Source of the DNA: Amphirosellinia nigrospora
Lineage: Eukaryota; Ascomycota; Sordariomycetes; Xylariales; Xylariaceae
Direction: 5' to 3'
Length of the DNA: 64,000 nt
NCBI GenBank assembly: GCA_004123355.1
Contig: SCHM01000003.1
Coordinates: forward strand, 248,001 to 312,000
The first letter of the stretch is position 1. Each line of letters opens with the position of its first letter. Shown piece after piece: positions 45,767-58,628 of this stretch. The notes under the pieces are model-generated. The model did no database searches and was not told where the DNA came from. It saw nothing but the letters and a program-made list of their open reading frames with translations. A program made the position numbers and the translations under genes.

Positions 45767-48700
45767 GTTTGTTACGCCTTTTAAAAAACTATATAATTTT
45801 TAAAAGCTATATACTTTGTGCTTTTTCTTAGTATTCCTCGCTTCTTTATGTTTTTATTTCCTCCGTATTTTTTGCTTTCTTTGTGTTTTTATTTTTTCTA
45901 TGTTCTTTACTTTTTTATGTTTCTGTTTTTCCGTGCTCCCGCTTCCGAACTACGAATTATAGCTTTAAACCAACCTCCGCTTTTATGCTATAAATATTAT
46001 TATTTATAAGTCGCTTTAGTTTTGCCTCCGGTTTTGCTTTAGTATTATTATTATAAATTAAAAAAAACTTAGCAAATTATATTAATTATTATTTCGCGGT
46101 TTTAATAAGCAAAAAACATAAAAAAAGCATTATTTAGCGGGCAATCTATTTTATTTAAAAATAAAAAACGTACAATAATAAAAATAAAACTAAAGCTAAC
46201 TTATAAAAAAAAAGAATAAAAAAACCTTAAAACGTAAGAACTTTATATTAACAATTATAAAAATATATTAAATATTAGCAATAATAGCTACCAGTTAAAT
46301 AACCTATAGTTAAAAATAATTTAAAATAAAAATACGTAAAAAATTGCCCTTTAAATTAGCATAAATATTAAAATATTTTTTAATATATTTTTTAAATATA
46401 ACAAATATTTATTTTAAACTATTTTAAAAATTATATTTACTTATTATAGTTTTTATTTAAAATTTATCTAGCTTTATTATTAGTATTAAAATTTTACTAA
46501 ATAATAATTATTTTTTTTTTTAGATTTTTTATTTACTAATAATATAAACAATAATTTTAGCTTACTAGCGATAATAATATATATAAACAATATAGTTAAT
46601 ATATAACTATATAGAATATTTTATATAATCGAAGCAAATATTACTAAACTAAATCGGCAAAATATATAGCTATAAAATAAAATAATATAAAAAATAACTA
46701 AGTTATAGCTTTAATATAAAACCTGGCTAAAGCTTCGGGGAAAATTTAAATATTTAAAAAATACGCCGTTTTATTAAATAATAAAACAAAAATTAATAAC
46801 TTTATAAAATTCGAAAAAAAAAAAAACTAAACAAAATAGCAGATTTAATTTAAGGCTTAAAAAGCTACTTGCGAACTAAAATTGCAAATAAAAAAAAATA
46901 AATATACTACTAATTATAATTATATATTATACGTTATATTTAAGCTAAAAAATTAATATAACTAATAATTAAGCTTTATTTTATATAAATATATAAAAGC
47001 TTAAACGATAATATAAATTAGGCCTAGTATATAATTAACAACTTTTTCGAAAGTTTGGAAAAAATATATAATATAATTAATAGAATTACGTATATAATAA
47101 AAAAAATAAATAGATTATTTTAAAAAAGCTAGCTTTTTAGCGTTTTTTTAGCTAATTTTATATGTTTAATAAAAAATTTTCGTATAAATAATTTTATAAA
47201 AATTTTAAAACTTAAAAAAAAATAAACTAAAAGCTTTAAACTATTTTTATAAATATATATTTATAACTAGTAATAAACGATTTTAATAAATAAATAGCTT
47301 TATTTTAATTTTTTATAAAAAATATATTTAATTTTTAGTATTATAAAAATCGTTTTAAAAAAACCTAAAATATTAATTAATAACTAATAAACATAAATAT
47401 AAATACGAATAATATTAACTACGTTTTTTTAAAATTTACGCTATATAACTAATTATTTTTAAAAGTTTTATATTTTTTGTTTTAACTATTAAATTATTAA
47501 TAAGCTATAATATTATTAGCAATAAATAAAAACTTAATAAATTTATAAAAACTATTTATTATAAAAAAGTAGTAGCGAATTATAGAAAAACTATGCTTAT
47601 ATTATAGCTAAATAAGCTATTTAAAAAATAATTGCCTAAAAATATAAAATATATACTTAAAAAAATTATATGTTATTTAAAAACTATTTTTAGTACTATT
47701 ATTACTTATAAATAAACCATTATTAACTAATAATCCGTTTAACTATAAACTAATAAATTAAAAAACGTTTTTTGCGCTAACTATAAATATAATATAAAAG
47801 CAAGTCCTAGGCTACTAACTATAAAAAGTAACTTAAATAAAAAAAAACAAAAAAGCATATAAAACAAACGATTTAATTAACGTTTAAAATAATACCGATT
47901 ACTAAAAATATAAACATTATTTAAAAGCGTAAACTCTAAATAAAACTTTATTTAAAATAAAATAAACATAAAAACCGAAATCTTATATTTTAACTTAATA
48001 TAAATAATAAAATATTTATTTATATTTAATATAAAAATATTATAAAAAAGCAAACTAGCTACTAATATTTTAATATTACTAAACTTGGGATATATAGCTA
48101 TAGTTTTTTTAGATATTAAATACGCGTATAATATAAACTATAAAATTTAGCCTTTCAATAAACTAAAAAAACTCCGTTTAATAAACGGAAAATAAGTTAG
48201 CTATATTATTAAAACTATAAAGCTTAAAATAATAATTAGCCGCTATATAAAACATATTTAAATATTACTAACCTTTTTAAATAAAAATATACCTTTAATA
48301 ATAAGTTATTTATAGCTTAAAAAATATAACTTTTATATAAACTAGGCTAATAATACGCTTATTTTTATATTAGAAATATATATTTAAAAATACATTAGAT
48401 GCGCTATTTCGAATATATAAAAAGCTAGAAGCAAAAAATATAACGCATCTTTAATATATAAAAATCATACAGTATAACTAAAAAACGTTAAATATAATAA
48501 TAATATTTATATAACCTCCGCTACTAGCTTTATAACTTTTTATAAGCAGGCAGAAATTATAATATTTTATATAATAATAAAAGATCTTAAATATTTCGAT
48601 CTTTTTAACTTATTATTACTAGATTTACTAAATATAAAACTCCGCGCATTATTTAACGTAAAAAATAAAAAGAATTTCTATAAAAATAAATTAGATCCGA

Positions 48701-51700
48701 AATACTATAATTTTATTAATAATATATATAAAAAATACTTTTTATATTATATAATTTAAAAAATATTAATAAATATATAAAAGCGAAATTGCTAGCTACG
48801 CTAGTTAATATTAAATTAAAATTGCTTAAAAAATACTATAATATCATAAACGTTTTTTTTTTTTTAACGTAATATATTTGCTTTTATACCGAATTTATAA
48901 CTATAAAATTAAAAAAAAAAAAATAAAAATCCCTTTTTATATAAAAATAGGCCATTATTTTAGCAAAAATTAAAAGTTATAAAAAAGTTTTTAAATAATA
49001 ACTTATAAAAAACTTTATTAAAGCATTAAAATTTTCCGCTGCTATACTATTATTATTAATAAAAAAACTTAATAGCAAAATTAAAGTTTATATTAATTAT
49101 AAAAAATTAAACAATATTATAATTAAAAATCGCTACTTTTTGCTACTAATATAAAAAACCTTAAATATATTATATAATTTTAAATTTTTTACAAACTTAA
49201 CATTTTATTTTATATTAATAAATACGCGTTATTAAAGAAATAGTAAAATAGCATTTATTATATATTTAATCATATAAATATTAATTACCTTTCGGCCTAT
49301 ATAATACCCTAATATTTCTAAAAAATATTAATATATTTTATATACTTTTATAAAATTCGCATTAGCTATTTAATAATTATTAATATATTTTAAAACAAAC
49401 TAATACGTAAAATATAATAATAAGTTTTACGGGCATTATAAAACGCAAGTTTTTAAATAAATATCGAAAAATATAAATTTTATATAATTAAACTAAATAT
49501 TAAATCTAATTATATTTATTAAAAAATTTAATAAAAACAAAATAAAAGCTTTAAAAGTATAAAAAACGTTAGAATATATTAAAAACTTCTAAAATTTCTA
49601 AGCTTACTAATTATATAAACGGTTTAAAAAAGTTTTTTAAAAATTGTTTAACTTTTTATAAATCTGCTTAAAAAAATATAAATAAATTAAATTTTTAAGA
49701 AATAATATAAACTTTACTAAACTAAAAAGCTTTTTATTATATATTAATTTATAATATTTTTATTTAATAAAAAAACTATAGTAAAAACTAATATATTCGA
49801 TTAAACGATAAAAAAAGTATTATTATAATATAATAGCAAAAAGAACTTATAATTAATTATTTATTTTTCGGCAAAATATATAGCTACGGAACTAACTACA
49901 AAATTTATAAAAAACTATTAAATATTATTAAATATTTAAAAAATAACCCGAGCTTTAAAAATAAATAAACTAGTATAAATAATTAACTATAAAACTTTTA
50001 ATATTTATAATAACGAAATTATTTAGCTAGAAATAAGCTAAATAGTTAAAATTTTTTAGCTAGTTTAACTTTTAAATAATTTATAAACTAAGAATTTAAG
50101 CTACCTAGCTAAATATATTAAGCAAAAAACCGGGAAATTTAGCCGCAAAAAAGAATACTAATAATAAGTACGTAATATTTAAACTATAATAATATTATTT
50201 AACGAAAAATAACTAACGTAATAGCTATAAAGTGCTTATATTAATGTTTATAAATATATATCGATAATTTTATATAATAGCTTATAATTAATTATTAATT
50301 ATTTAGAAAATCGCCGATTATTATTATTAAAAAGTTTAGATTAAAATACTAAAAATATATAAACGTATTATTTTTAAATATTAAGTTTTAATAAAAAATT
50401 TATTTCGCTGGACATTTTTTTTATTAGAAATAGCTAATTTAAAGACTTATACTATTTAAAAGTTATATAATATAGCTTTACAAATATTAAAAAACTAAAA
50501 TAGCAAAAATAGTTATAAAAACCTACTAGTAGCTAAAAGTTTATAAAAATAATAATATATATTAAAGCTTATTATTATATAAAAAGGCAAAATATTAAAA
50601 AGCTAACTTTAAAAGCTTTTATATAGTTTAACCGTACTTTTTAAACTATAAATAAATATTTCCGTTAATTATATAATATATTTCTTACTTTATAAAAAAA
50701 TAAAAAATTTTTATAAATATTTATAATTATAAACCGCTTTACTAAAATATACTACTTTAATATATAAAAATCTATATAAACGAACTTATTAAAGCTTTTA
50801 TATTACGCGTATATATATTATATAGCGTGCTTAAAATAATCGTATCCGATAAAAAAAAATAATTTATATTAAAATTCTAGCGGAAACTATTTAAATAATT
50901 TAAAACTATACTAAAACTTTCGACTACTTATTACTTATAAATAATACCAAACTAAAATCTTTAACTAGATTTTAAAATAATACTTTTAGATTTATATATT
51001 ACGTAACTAAATAATTAAATAAATTAGCTACTATTAGTAAAATTTACCGCAACAATACTAAATTAGCTTTAACTAAAATAATACTTTTTTTACTAACTAT
51101 AATTTTACTTTAAAATAAAAACCGAACTATTAGCTTTAAAAACCTAAACTTATTAATATTATAAATAATAATTAAATAAAACTAATAAATAGCAAAATAA
51201 TAAATTTAATCCTAAAAAATTTTAAAATAAATATAAATCGCATAAGAAAACTATTAATAATATATTAATACCCGAAAAAATACGCCCTAGTATACAAAAA
51301 ACAACTTATATAGCTAAATATAAATAACTTTAAAGTATAAAAAGCTAAAAAACTAGCTAATAAATAGGTCGGTCTATATAAAATTACCAAATACTATAAA
51401 AAAACGTACGCCCTAAAATTATAATACTTACTATTAAGCATATTCTTTATAATCTATTACTTTTAACTTAAAGCCGTTAATAAAAAAGCTTACTAAGCTA
51501 AAAAAAAATTAATAAAACCGCTATATTTAAAAATAACGGACTTATATTAGTTAAAAAATAATAAAAATAAAAAAAAATAATTATATAATAACGTACTAAA
51601 CAATAAAATAAAAAACAATAACTTTTAATACTTAATAATTAATAATATTTATAAATTTAGCTAACAACTAGCAATAAACTTTAAAAGCTATAACTATTAT

Positions 51701-51910
51701 TTATAAAAGTTCTATTTAAACATATAAATAACTAGAACTCCTAATAATATAATAAAAAACAAACTATTAATAGTAACTAATTATAATTACTAAAATAATA
51801 ATAATTTAGCGATAAAACAACAAAACAAATAATAATATTTATATAACTTTATTTAATAAAAATATTAGCTTTATTCAGAATAAAAAAACTAGAAAAAAAA
51901 AATACTATTA

Positions 51911-52064
51911 TAAAGTTACGCTATATACCCTAGCCACATTACCCCAGCTACTTTAAGAACAAAAAAATCTTCTATATAGCTTAATTACGCCTACGGAAGT
52001 AGTTTAAAGACCTTCGCGCAACAACAAGTATAAATGACTACCCCATACTACGAGGTCCCTGACA
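51911..52064 (+). repeat. Right LTR of the Ty3/Gypsy-type element
   Basis: Copy of the left LTR beginning TAAAGTTACG and ending GAGGTCCCTGACA. Its 5' part is more mutated (TAAAGTTACG for TGAAGTCACG) and its 3' end less so, so mutation density seems to fall toward the outer edge on this side. Confidence 0.85.
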
Positions 52065-52070
52065 TTATCA

Positions 52071-52781
52071 CTGGACATCGTGTTTGTACTTACCCTGTCA
52101 GGAAGATGGTTACTGCCAGGAAAGGGATCAGAGACCGGATTAGACAAAGAGACTCCTCGTATATAGCCATATAGTCACGTAGAGCCCACGGAGATGACTT
52201 CACTGGTCCTCTGTGCAACAACAGATGTTTACACCCTACCCTGCAAGGACCGTGACAGTTACTTAATAACTTCCCTAGAATGTGAATCAGAAATAATACT
52301 ACATGACTGATAATCCACCTCGTGACAACGAAACATATATAAGAACTCTGAAATATCATACCACCAGTATATACAATAGACATTATCATCGCACATGAGG
52401 ATAGACCCGATTCGCCCTATTAATAATAGCAAATACCATATAATATGAAACATTGTCCGTAGCTTCGCTAGATCCCTTATTAGGATAATAGTTATGTAAA
52501 TAGCTAATTGCTTTTGCCACATGTAAATTCTGCTCGGTAGTACATTGGTGTGCACCCGAGTGCCACCCGGATCCTTTAGACCGAACTCTTTAGCCCCATA
52601 TGCAGAGCGACGAGGATAGCACAGAGCCTTTAGGCCACCCCACCTGCGAGATTTTTATCCGGTGTCGATATTGCCAAGCTAGTAGAAATGCGCGCATTAC
52701 GAAGCTGGCACCGGTGCGAGTATAGCGGGCAATCCCGCGGCGGGGAAAATAACATCGAATGAGGAAACGTCAACAACAATC
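52071..52781. other. Intergenic between retrotransposon and bioB
   Basis: About 0.7 kb of ordinary base composition holding the bioB promoter. Minus-strand frames at 52090-52555 show no domains. Confidence 0.5.
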
Positions 52782-54026
52782 ATGAGAAGCTTCAACACCT
52801 TCAACGCCCTTCGAAGCCGGGGCAGCCTAAGGCAGGGGCACTGTCTTCGCCTCAACGGTGGGCTTCGACATTCAGCAAGCAATAGGCGCAACTTCACCTC
52901 GGACAACATGGACACGGGATGAGATCTCGGATATCTACAACCAGCCGCTTATGGAACTCGCGTCTGCAGCCGGCAATGTCCATCGACGATTTCACAGACC
53001 TCCGCTGTTCAATTATGTACCCTGATGAACATCAAAACGGGAGGCTGCACCGAGATTGCTCCTATTGTGCCCAGTCCTCAAGGTACAGTACAGGACTTGA
53101 GGCCACTAAGCTTTTCTACTCTTGACTCGGTCCTCGAGGCTGCGAAGATTGCCAAGGAAAATGGCTCCAATCGCTTTTGCATGGGCGCGGCCTGGCGAGA
53201 CATGAAAGGGAGGAAACGGGGGATGCAGAACATTGTGGAAATGGTCAAGGGAGTGCGGGCCATGGGAATGGAAGCCTGTGTGACGCTGGGCAGTGAGTAT
53301 CGCCAAGACCATTCTATCTCAAGGAGGTATCTTCAGAATACAAGGCCCATAGAATGATCCCTGACTCTTCATATCATAGTGCTTGACAAAGAGCAAGCCA
53401 AGCAGCTCAAAGAGGCGGGCTTGACCGCGTATAATCACAATCTCGATACATCACGAGAGCACTATTCCAACATTATTACAACGAGAAGCTACGATGAGCG
53501 ACTTCAGACGATAGACAACGTTAGGGAGGCGGGATTCACGTCTGCAGCGGCGGCATCCTGGGTTTAGGGGAAGTACCGGAAACGGACCACGTCGGATTAA
53601 TCCATACACTGGCCACACTGCCTGAGCATCCCGAATCATTCCCCGTCAATAAATTAGTGCCCATCAAGGTACGCCCATGTTTAGTCAGGAACCCGTCAAG
53701 TTGGAAGATCTCGTTCGCTGCATAGCCACGGCTAGACTCGTCATGCCTGCGACCATCATCCGGCTAGCGGCGGGTAGAGTGACGATGCCGGAGAGCGAGC
53801 AGATGCTGTGCTTTATGGCCGGCGCCAATGCCATTTTCACGGGTGAGAAGATGTTGACCACGATTGCAACGGCTGGGATGAGGACAAGGCCATGTTCAGC
53901 AGGTGGGGTCTGGAACCTCTGCAGACAGACGCGAGCAGAGTGGTCGTAGACGCGGGTTCGGTGCCTCGCAGCCAGGAAGACCACAGGAGCAGGAGAGTAG
54001 GCGAGAAACTTCAGGCTCAGGGCTAG
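52782..54026 (+). CDS. bioB: Biotin synthase (radical SAM), probably mitochondrial
   Basis: Inserts sulfur into dethiobiotin, the last step of biotin synthesis. The N-terminus [16 protein letters not shown]...[10 protein letters not shown] is Arg/Ser-rich and free of acidic residues, a typical mitochondrial presequence. Then [40 protein letters not shown], and the radical-SAM cluster motif [12 protein letters not shown] (Cx3Cx2C). Also [80 protein letters not shown] and [18 protein letters not shown]. Intron 53293-53379 interrupts the GM codons before LDKEQA. Frame changes: about 52915, C run 53020-53022, near 53060, near 53555 and at 53867. Convergent with bioF, ends only 63 bp apart. Confidence 0.9.
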
Positions 54027-54089
54027 TATTTGTCTATTCACGTCACGCGTCTCCATGTGAGTAGAGTGATGAGACTCAAAAACCAATGA

Positions 54090-55575
54090 TCAGAGCTTTG
54101 ACTCTATGAATCCCATCTGGTTATTCTCTAAGCCCGCCTCGGAAGCGCCATCTATCTGACCCATCCCCTGTGTATCGGCATCCAGCCCAGCCCTCAGAAG
54201 ACTCAACCACGTTCCAATCGCCTGGCAAAGGCCACTAATCTCCTCCATGGTGTTGGCAGCGTGGATGCAGATTCGTATCCTTTCTTGACCTTGGGGAACT
54301 GTCGGTGCGACTATGGCACGAATCATGAACCCAGACATTTGGCAGTATCGGGCAAGACTTTTCGGGTATCTGGTGAATATTGGTATGATTGGAGAGCTTG
54401 ACGAGCCATTAGGTAGTCGAAGCTCAGCAGTAGTTGGCCTAGAGTGTTTATAAAGGCCCCTCAATTCCACACGACAATGTTGGATTAGTGTCTGGAGTCG
54501 CTGCTGGAGCTTATCGGCTTCTCCATGAATTATATAGTCGTACACGGCGTTTATACTAGCCAGAGATGGAAATGACATGGCAGTGGTATATATCAGGGTT
54601 CGGGCATAGTTAATAAGGTAGAGCCGCACGATCGGGGTGCAGAGTATTCCACCTATGATCAAGAGGCCCGTAGTCAGTGAGGATCATAGGAATTGTGCAT
54701 CTGTAAACCAACCTCCGGCACAGCCTATAGCCTTTCCAAAACCAATCACTCGCGCCCATATTCGATCTTGTAGTCCGAGCTGACACACGAGCCCGCGGCC
54801 GTTTCCCAGAACACCAATAGAATGTGCTTCGTCAACAATGATATAACCATTTCCGTTGGGAAGGAGTGACTGGACCACGTCTGAGACATACTGCAAGTCT
54901 GCTATATCCCCATCCATGCTGTAGAGGGCCTCAACACAGATGAATACGTTTGATTCCCCAGACCTAACCCGCGCATCGCTGTGTGTTAGCTCCTTCAGAG
55001 TGCATTCCAGACTTGAAGGGTTTTTCGCCGCCGCCGAGCTACCACATTTCCCCAGCTCAACGTCAGACTCCTCGACATGTCGAATGATAGATTCATGCGC
55101 AACAGGTATCTTTTTAGCAGCACGCGATAGTCGCATCCCATCGTGAATGCTCGCATGAATGAGGTCATCGTATAAGATGATATCGCTAGCTCCTGGGACG
55201 CAGCTAATGAGACCAACATTAGCGTCGTAAGCCGAATTAAACAGTAGTGCGGCTTCTGAGCTGTGGAAGCTCGAGACTTTCGTTCGAGCTGCTCAACAAA
55301 GATGGAGTTGCCATCCAACAGCCGAGAGCCCCAGATCCGATTGTTCGCCCGTTCGAAGATGCCAGCGATGTTTTCCGATTCGGATCCCCAAGCTGCGCTA
55401 CCAGGGATTTGCGCACTATAGGATCTTGCGAGAGAGATAGATAGTCGTTTGATGAGAAGTCCACGAGATCTGGCGCGGGGGTAGCCAAATCCCGCAGTCT
55501 ACCTTGAGATTCACGTTGAGCTAGCCGGCCTCGGAGAGTGACCTCCAAGTTGCCCATTGGTAATCTAGATTCCAT
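54090..55575 (-). CDS. bioF: 8-amino-7-oxononanoate synthase, PTS1 peroxisomal
   Basis: PLP enzyme condensing pimeloyl-CoA with alanine to give 8-amino-7-oxononanoate (KAPA). Landmarks: VDFSSNDYLSLSQDP, SSNGRTIGSG, LLDGNSIFVEQLE, LLFNSAYDANVGLIS, VEALYSMDGDIADL, IIVDEAHSIGVLG and the PLP lysine region RVIGFGKAIGCAGG. An intron follows GCAGG; exon 2 starts GILCTPIVRLYL and ends GFIESKL. The terminal SKL is a canonical type 1 peroxisomal targeting signal, agreeing with the known peroxisomal location of fungal BioF. Two frame changes: near 55330 (a G run on the coding strand) and near 55250. The gene is divergent from bioDA (446 bp apart) and convergent with bioB. Confidence 0.9.
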
Positions 55576-56021
55576 GGTTTCCTAATGGCTGATCGATTTG
55601 GGAGGAATGGTGCATTCGGCCAAGAGGTATACATGAAGTGCTCAGCTTTATTCGCTCACGTACATGTGCGTGGGGTTTACTGGGAGTTGCTGCTGCTGTT
55701 GCTGCTGCCATGTCACTCGAAGTCTTGGTGTTGTTTAAACTGGACCGGATAATACAGCTAGTCGTTGAAAATCCCAAAGCAACCTTACCAACACCCTTAA
55801 CCAATTCGGATGTAGTGAACCCGAACTACCGGCACCTAGTCGGCAGGTTATCCACCATCTGGATAATCGCGCACTGCCCGGACGGCCGGCACCAGCGCTC
55901 GAAATCCATGTCCGTAATCGCCTGCAAGCGAAAAGTTAGGTTGCATGAAAAAAAGCACTCGGAAATTCCACATGATACCATCTACTAATGAATTTCCTTA
56001 CGGCCAGCGAGTTTATATACC
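55576..56021. promoter_or_regulatory. Bidirectional promoter region of bioF and bioDA
   Basis: 446 bp between outward-facing starts, the only possible promoter for both genes apart from flanking introns. No specific operator is recognised; a CTG/CTGCTG tract lies near 55690. Confidence 0.5.
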
Positions 56022-58628
56022 ATGCCCCCAACCGGGTCACTACTTTGGCGCAATCTGCGTGTTTATAAGATATACGGCGCCAATACTGACGTGGGGAAGA
56101 CCATATTCGCCTCCATTCTCTGCAATGCCTCGAGAAGGATGTGGCAAGATGAGGCCACGGCGTATTTGAAACCAGTTTCTACGGGGCCGGATGATGAAGC
56201 AGATGATAAGTGTATGTCTGTTGTTCTATCCCTGGGACTATAAGCTTGTTCTAACCCGTAAGCAGGAGTGGTTTAATGTCTCCTATGCCAAGCCTGGAGC
56301 ATGACATGCTAAGAGATTCCAATGTCGGTAGTCATATTAAAAGGTTTACTAAAGGTGTTGTTCGCCAGACCTTGTTTCAATACGGCCAACCCGTGAGCCC
56401 TCATCTTGCGGCCAAAGGCAATGTACTCAGCCCTACCACACGCCACCGAGCGTAGCTAAGATCCGCACAGGTTATCCCTAATGAGCGAATTCTGAGTTCA
56501 GTCTACGAATTCGCTTCAGAGAGAGCCTCCGCCGGTCCGGGTTGGCTCTTCATTGAGACAGCCGGCGGAATTCATTCCCCAAGTCCTTCCGGCACTACGC
56601 AAGCTGATTTGTATGCTGCCCTTCGGTGTCCGGCGGTGCTGGTCGGGGACTGGAAGTTAGGCGGGATATCATCTACCATCTCAGCATTTGAGTCACTCAG
56701 AATTCGAGGGTACGACGTAGAAAGTATTGTGGTGTTTGAGGATACCGAGTATGGTAACTCGGACTATCTCAAAGACTATTTCGAGCAGCGATATGGCATC
56801 ACGGTCACAGCTTTGCCTATGCACCTGCTCGGGATGCATACAGCAAAGATCAGGACGAGAGATCCCTGCTTAAGTACTATTTGGAAGAGAGCCAAACAAA
56901 TGTAGTGCGCGATGCCCTCACCCGCCTTGACGAGCGGCATAGCGCCCGCATCAAGGCCTTGGAGGATATGCCAACCGAGCCCACCGAAAGATTTGGTATC
57001 CTTTCACACAACAAAAGCTACTCCAACCAGTCGACATCGTAGCCATCGATAGTGCCCATGGCAGCCATTTTCAGACGTTAACCTCGGATTCTTCCACACT
57101 ATCTGACGGCGAATCTCTCTTGCGGTCCTCATTCGACGGGTCTGCTTCCTGGTGGACACAGGGGCTCGGCCACGGGAATCCTTCTTTGACGCTGGCTGCG
57201 GCATATGCTGCCGGTCGGTATGGACACGTCATGTTTGCTGGGATGATCCACGAGCCGGCGCTAAAGCTCGCCACGATGATGCTTGATAGTTTCCAAAACC
57301 CGCGATTGAATCGCGTCTTCTTCTCTGACAATGGGAGCACGGGAATGGAAGTTGCTGTCAAAATGGCTCTACGTGCATCTCGTATTCGCTACGGCTGGTC
57401 TTCTGACACCCAAATTGACATCTTGGGTCTGAAGGGTTCTTACCACGGCGACACAATAGGCACCATGAATTGCGCCGAACCAAATACATACAACGAAAAA
57501 GTGGAATGGTATGAAGGTAAGGGTGTTTGGCTAGATTACCCTCAAGTCCAATGTGTTGCCGGAGAATGGCAAGTTCAAGTGCCAAGCGAGGTAGGGATGG
57601 CCCTAAATCAGAGCTTCTCCAATCTTGCAGATATCTTCGACCTTGAACGGCGTAGAGCCCGAGGAGAGCACGAGCCCTACGAATCCTATATCATGTCTGC
57701 CCTGCAACAGCACCTGCGGGCGGCCGCAAGTTTGGTGCCCTGATACTCGAGCCGGTAGTACTCGGAGCAGGTGGCATGGCATTGGTGTAAGTATATACGT
57801 CAGCTTCCTCGTTATAAGCCATCGGATACTAACGGCGGAATAGTGACCCCCTTTCCAGCAGACATTAGTTCATTTCGTGAGACACAACGCTTCACTTTTC
57901 AGTTCAGATCAGGTCTCAGATTTCATCGAGGATGACAGGACATGGAGTGGACTGCCTGTTGTATTCGACGAGGTTTTCACCGGCATCTACCGCTTGGGTA
58001 GACTCACAGCGGCTTCATTTCTAGGTGTGCACCCCGACATATCGGTTCACGCCAAACTATTGACAGGGGGCTTGTTCCGCTTTGCGTCACGCTCTCTTCT
58101 GAATGTATATTCAATATCTTCGCGAGTGACGATAAAGCCGATGCATTGCTTCACGGTCATAGCTACACCGCACACGCGGTCGGTTGCCAAGTAGCTATCG
58201 AATCCCTGCACCAGTTACAGTCGATGGATGAGGCCGGTAGCTGGGCCTGGGCCAAGTCAAACGGCTGGTCACAGGCGGCCAATGAAATGCACACTAATCC
58301 TGCCGAGATACGACCCGAGATATGGTCCATCTGGCCATCATCTTTGGTGCAATGGATATCCCTTCAAACCGAGAGAGTGGCAGGTGTTTGGGCCTTGGGT
58401 AGCGTGTTAGCGATTCGCTTGCATTCCGCCGATGGCAGCGGGTATACAAGTACTGCCGCCGAAGGCCTAAGGAAGAGGCTCCTATATGGCGCCGGTGATG
58501 GGCCAGGGGTATCGTGGAATGTGCACTCGCGGGTGCTCGGCAATGTATTATACATAATGGGAAGCCAAAAGACAACGCAGCAAGAAGTCGGAGAGATATC
58601 AGACCTTCTGCGTGCAGGCCTTGCATAA
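56022..58628 (+). CDS. bioDA: Bifunctional dethiobiotin synthetase / DAPA aminotransferase
   Basis: Fusion of BioD and BioA activities (BIO3-BIO1 type of fungi and plants): converts KAPA to 7,8-diaminopelargonate and then to dethiobiotin. The BioD half has the P-loop YGANTDVGKTIFAS, AYLKPVSTG, HIKRFTKGVV, YGQPVSPHLAA, GWLFIETAGGIHSP, VLVGDWKLGGISST and VVFEDTEYGN. The BioA half has RFWYPFTQQKLL, SASWWTQGLGHGNPSL, FSDNGSTGMEVAVKMAL, LKGSYHGDTIGTM, LILEPVVLGAGGMALV, VVFDEVFTGIYRLGR, PLP lysine region HAKLLTGG, LHGHSYTAHAVGC and WNVHSRVLGNVLYIM. Introns 56210-56331, 56422-56470 and one after GGMALV. Breaks: near 56820, T run 56992-56994, near 57730 and near 58080. Confidence 0.9.

Larger units (their letters stand above)
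45609..52064 (+). mobile_element. Ty3/Gypsy-type LTR retrotransposon, heavily mutated (RIP-like)
   Basis: A 6.46-kb extremely AT-rich block bounded by related direct repeats (45609-45766 and 51911-52064) and flanked by TTATCA on both sides (45603-45608 and 52065-52070), the footprint of LTR-element insertion. Although every frame is full of stops, plus-strand translation still shows the reverse-transcriptase pattern near 49010-49150 (LLLIKKLNSKIKVYINYKKL, equivalent to the family's VKKPGGGLRFCVDYRAL) and the integrase pattern near 50720-50900 (INRFTKILYF, IIVSDKKK, equivalent to VDRFTK and IVSDRG). Protease-RT before integrase is the Ty3/Gypsy order. The changes are G-to-A and C-to-T type, as expected from RIP. 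No functional product is possible. Confidence 0.9.

Noticed and set aside
45620-51910. AT-rich block as mitochondrial DNA or centromere
   Set aside because: Bounding LTRs, a TTATCA duplication and readable RT/integrase patterns show it is a mutated retrotransposon.
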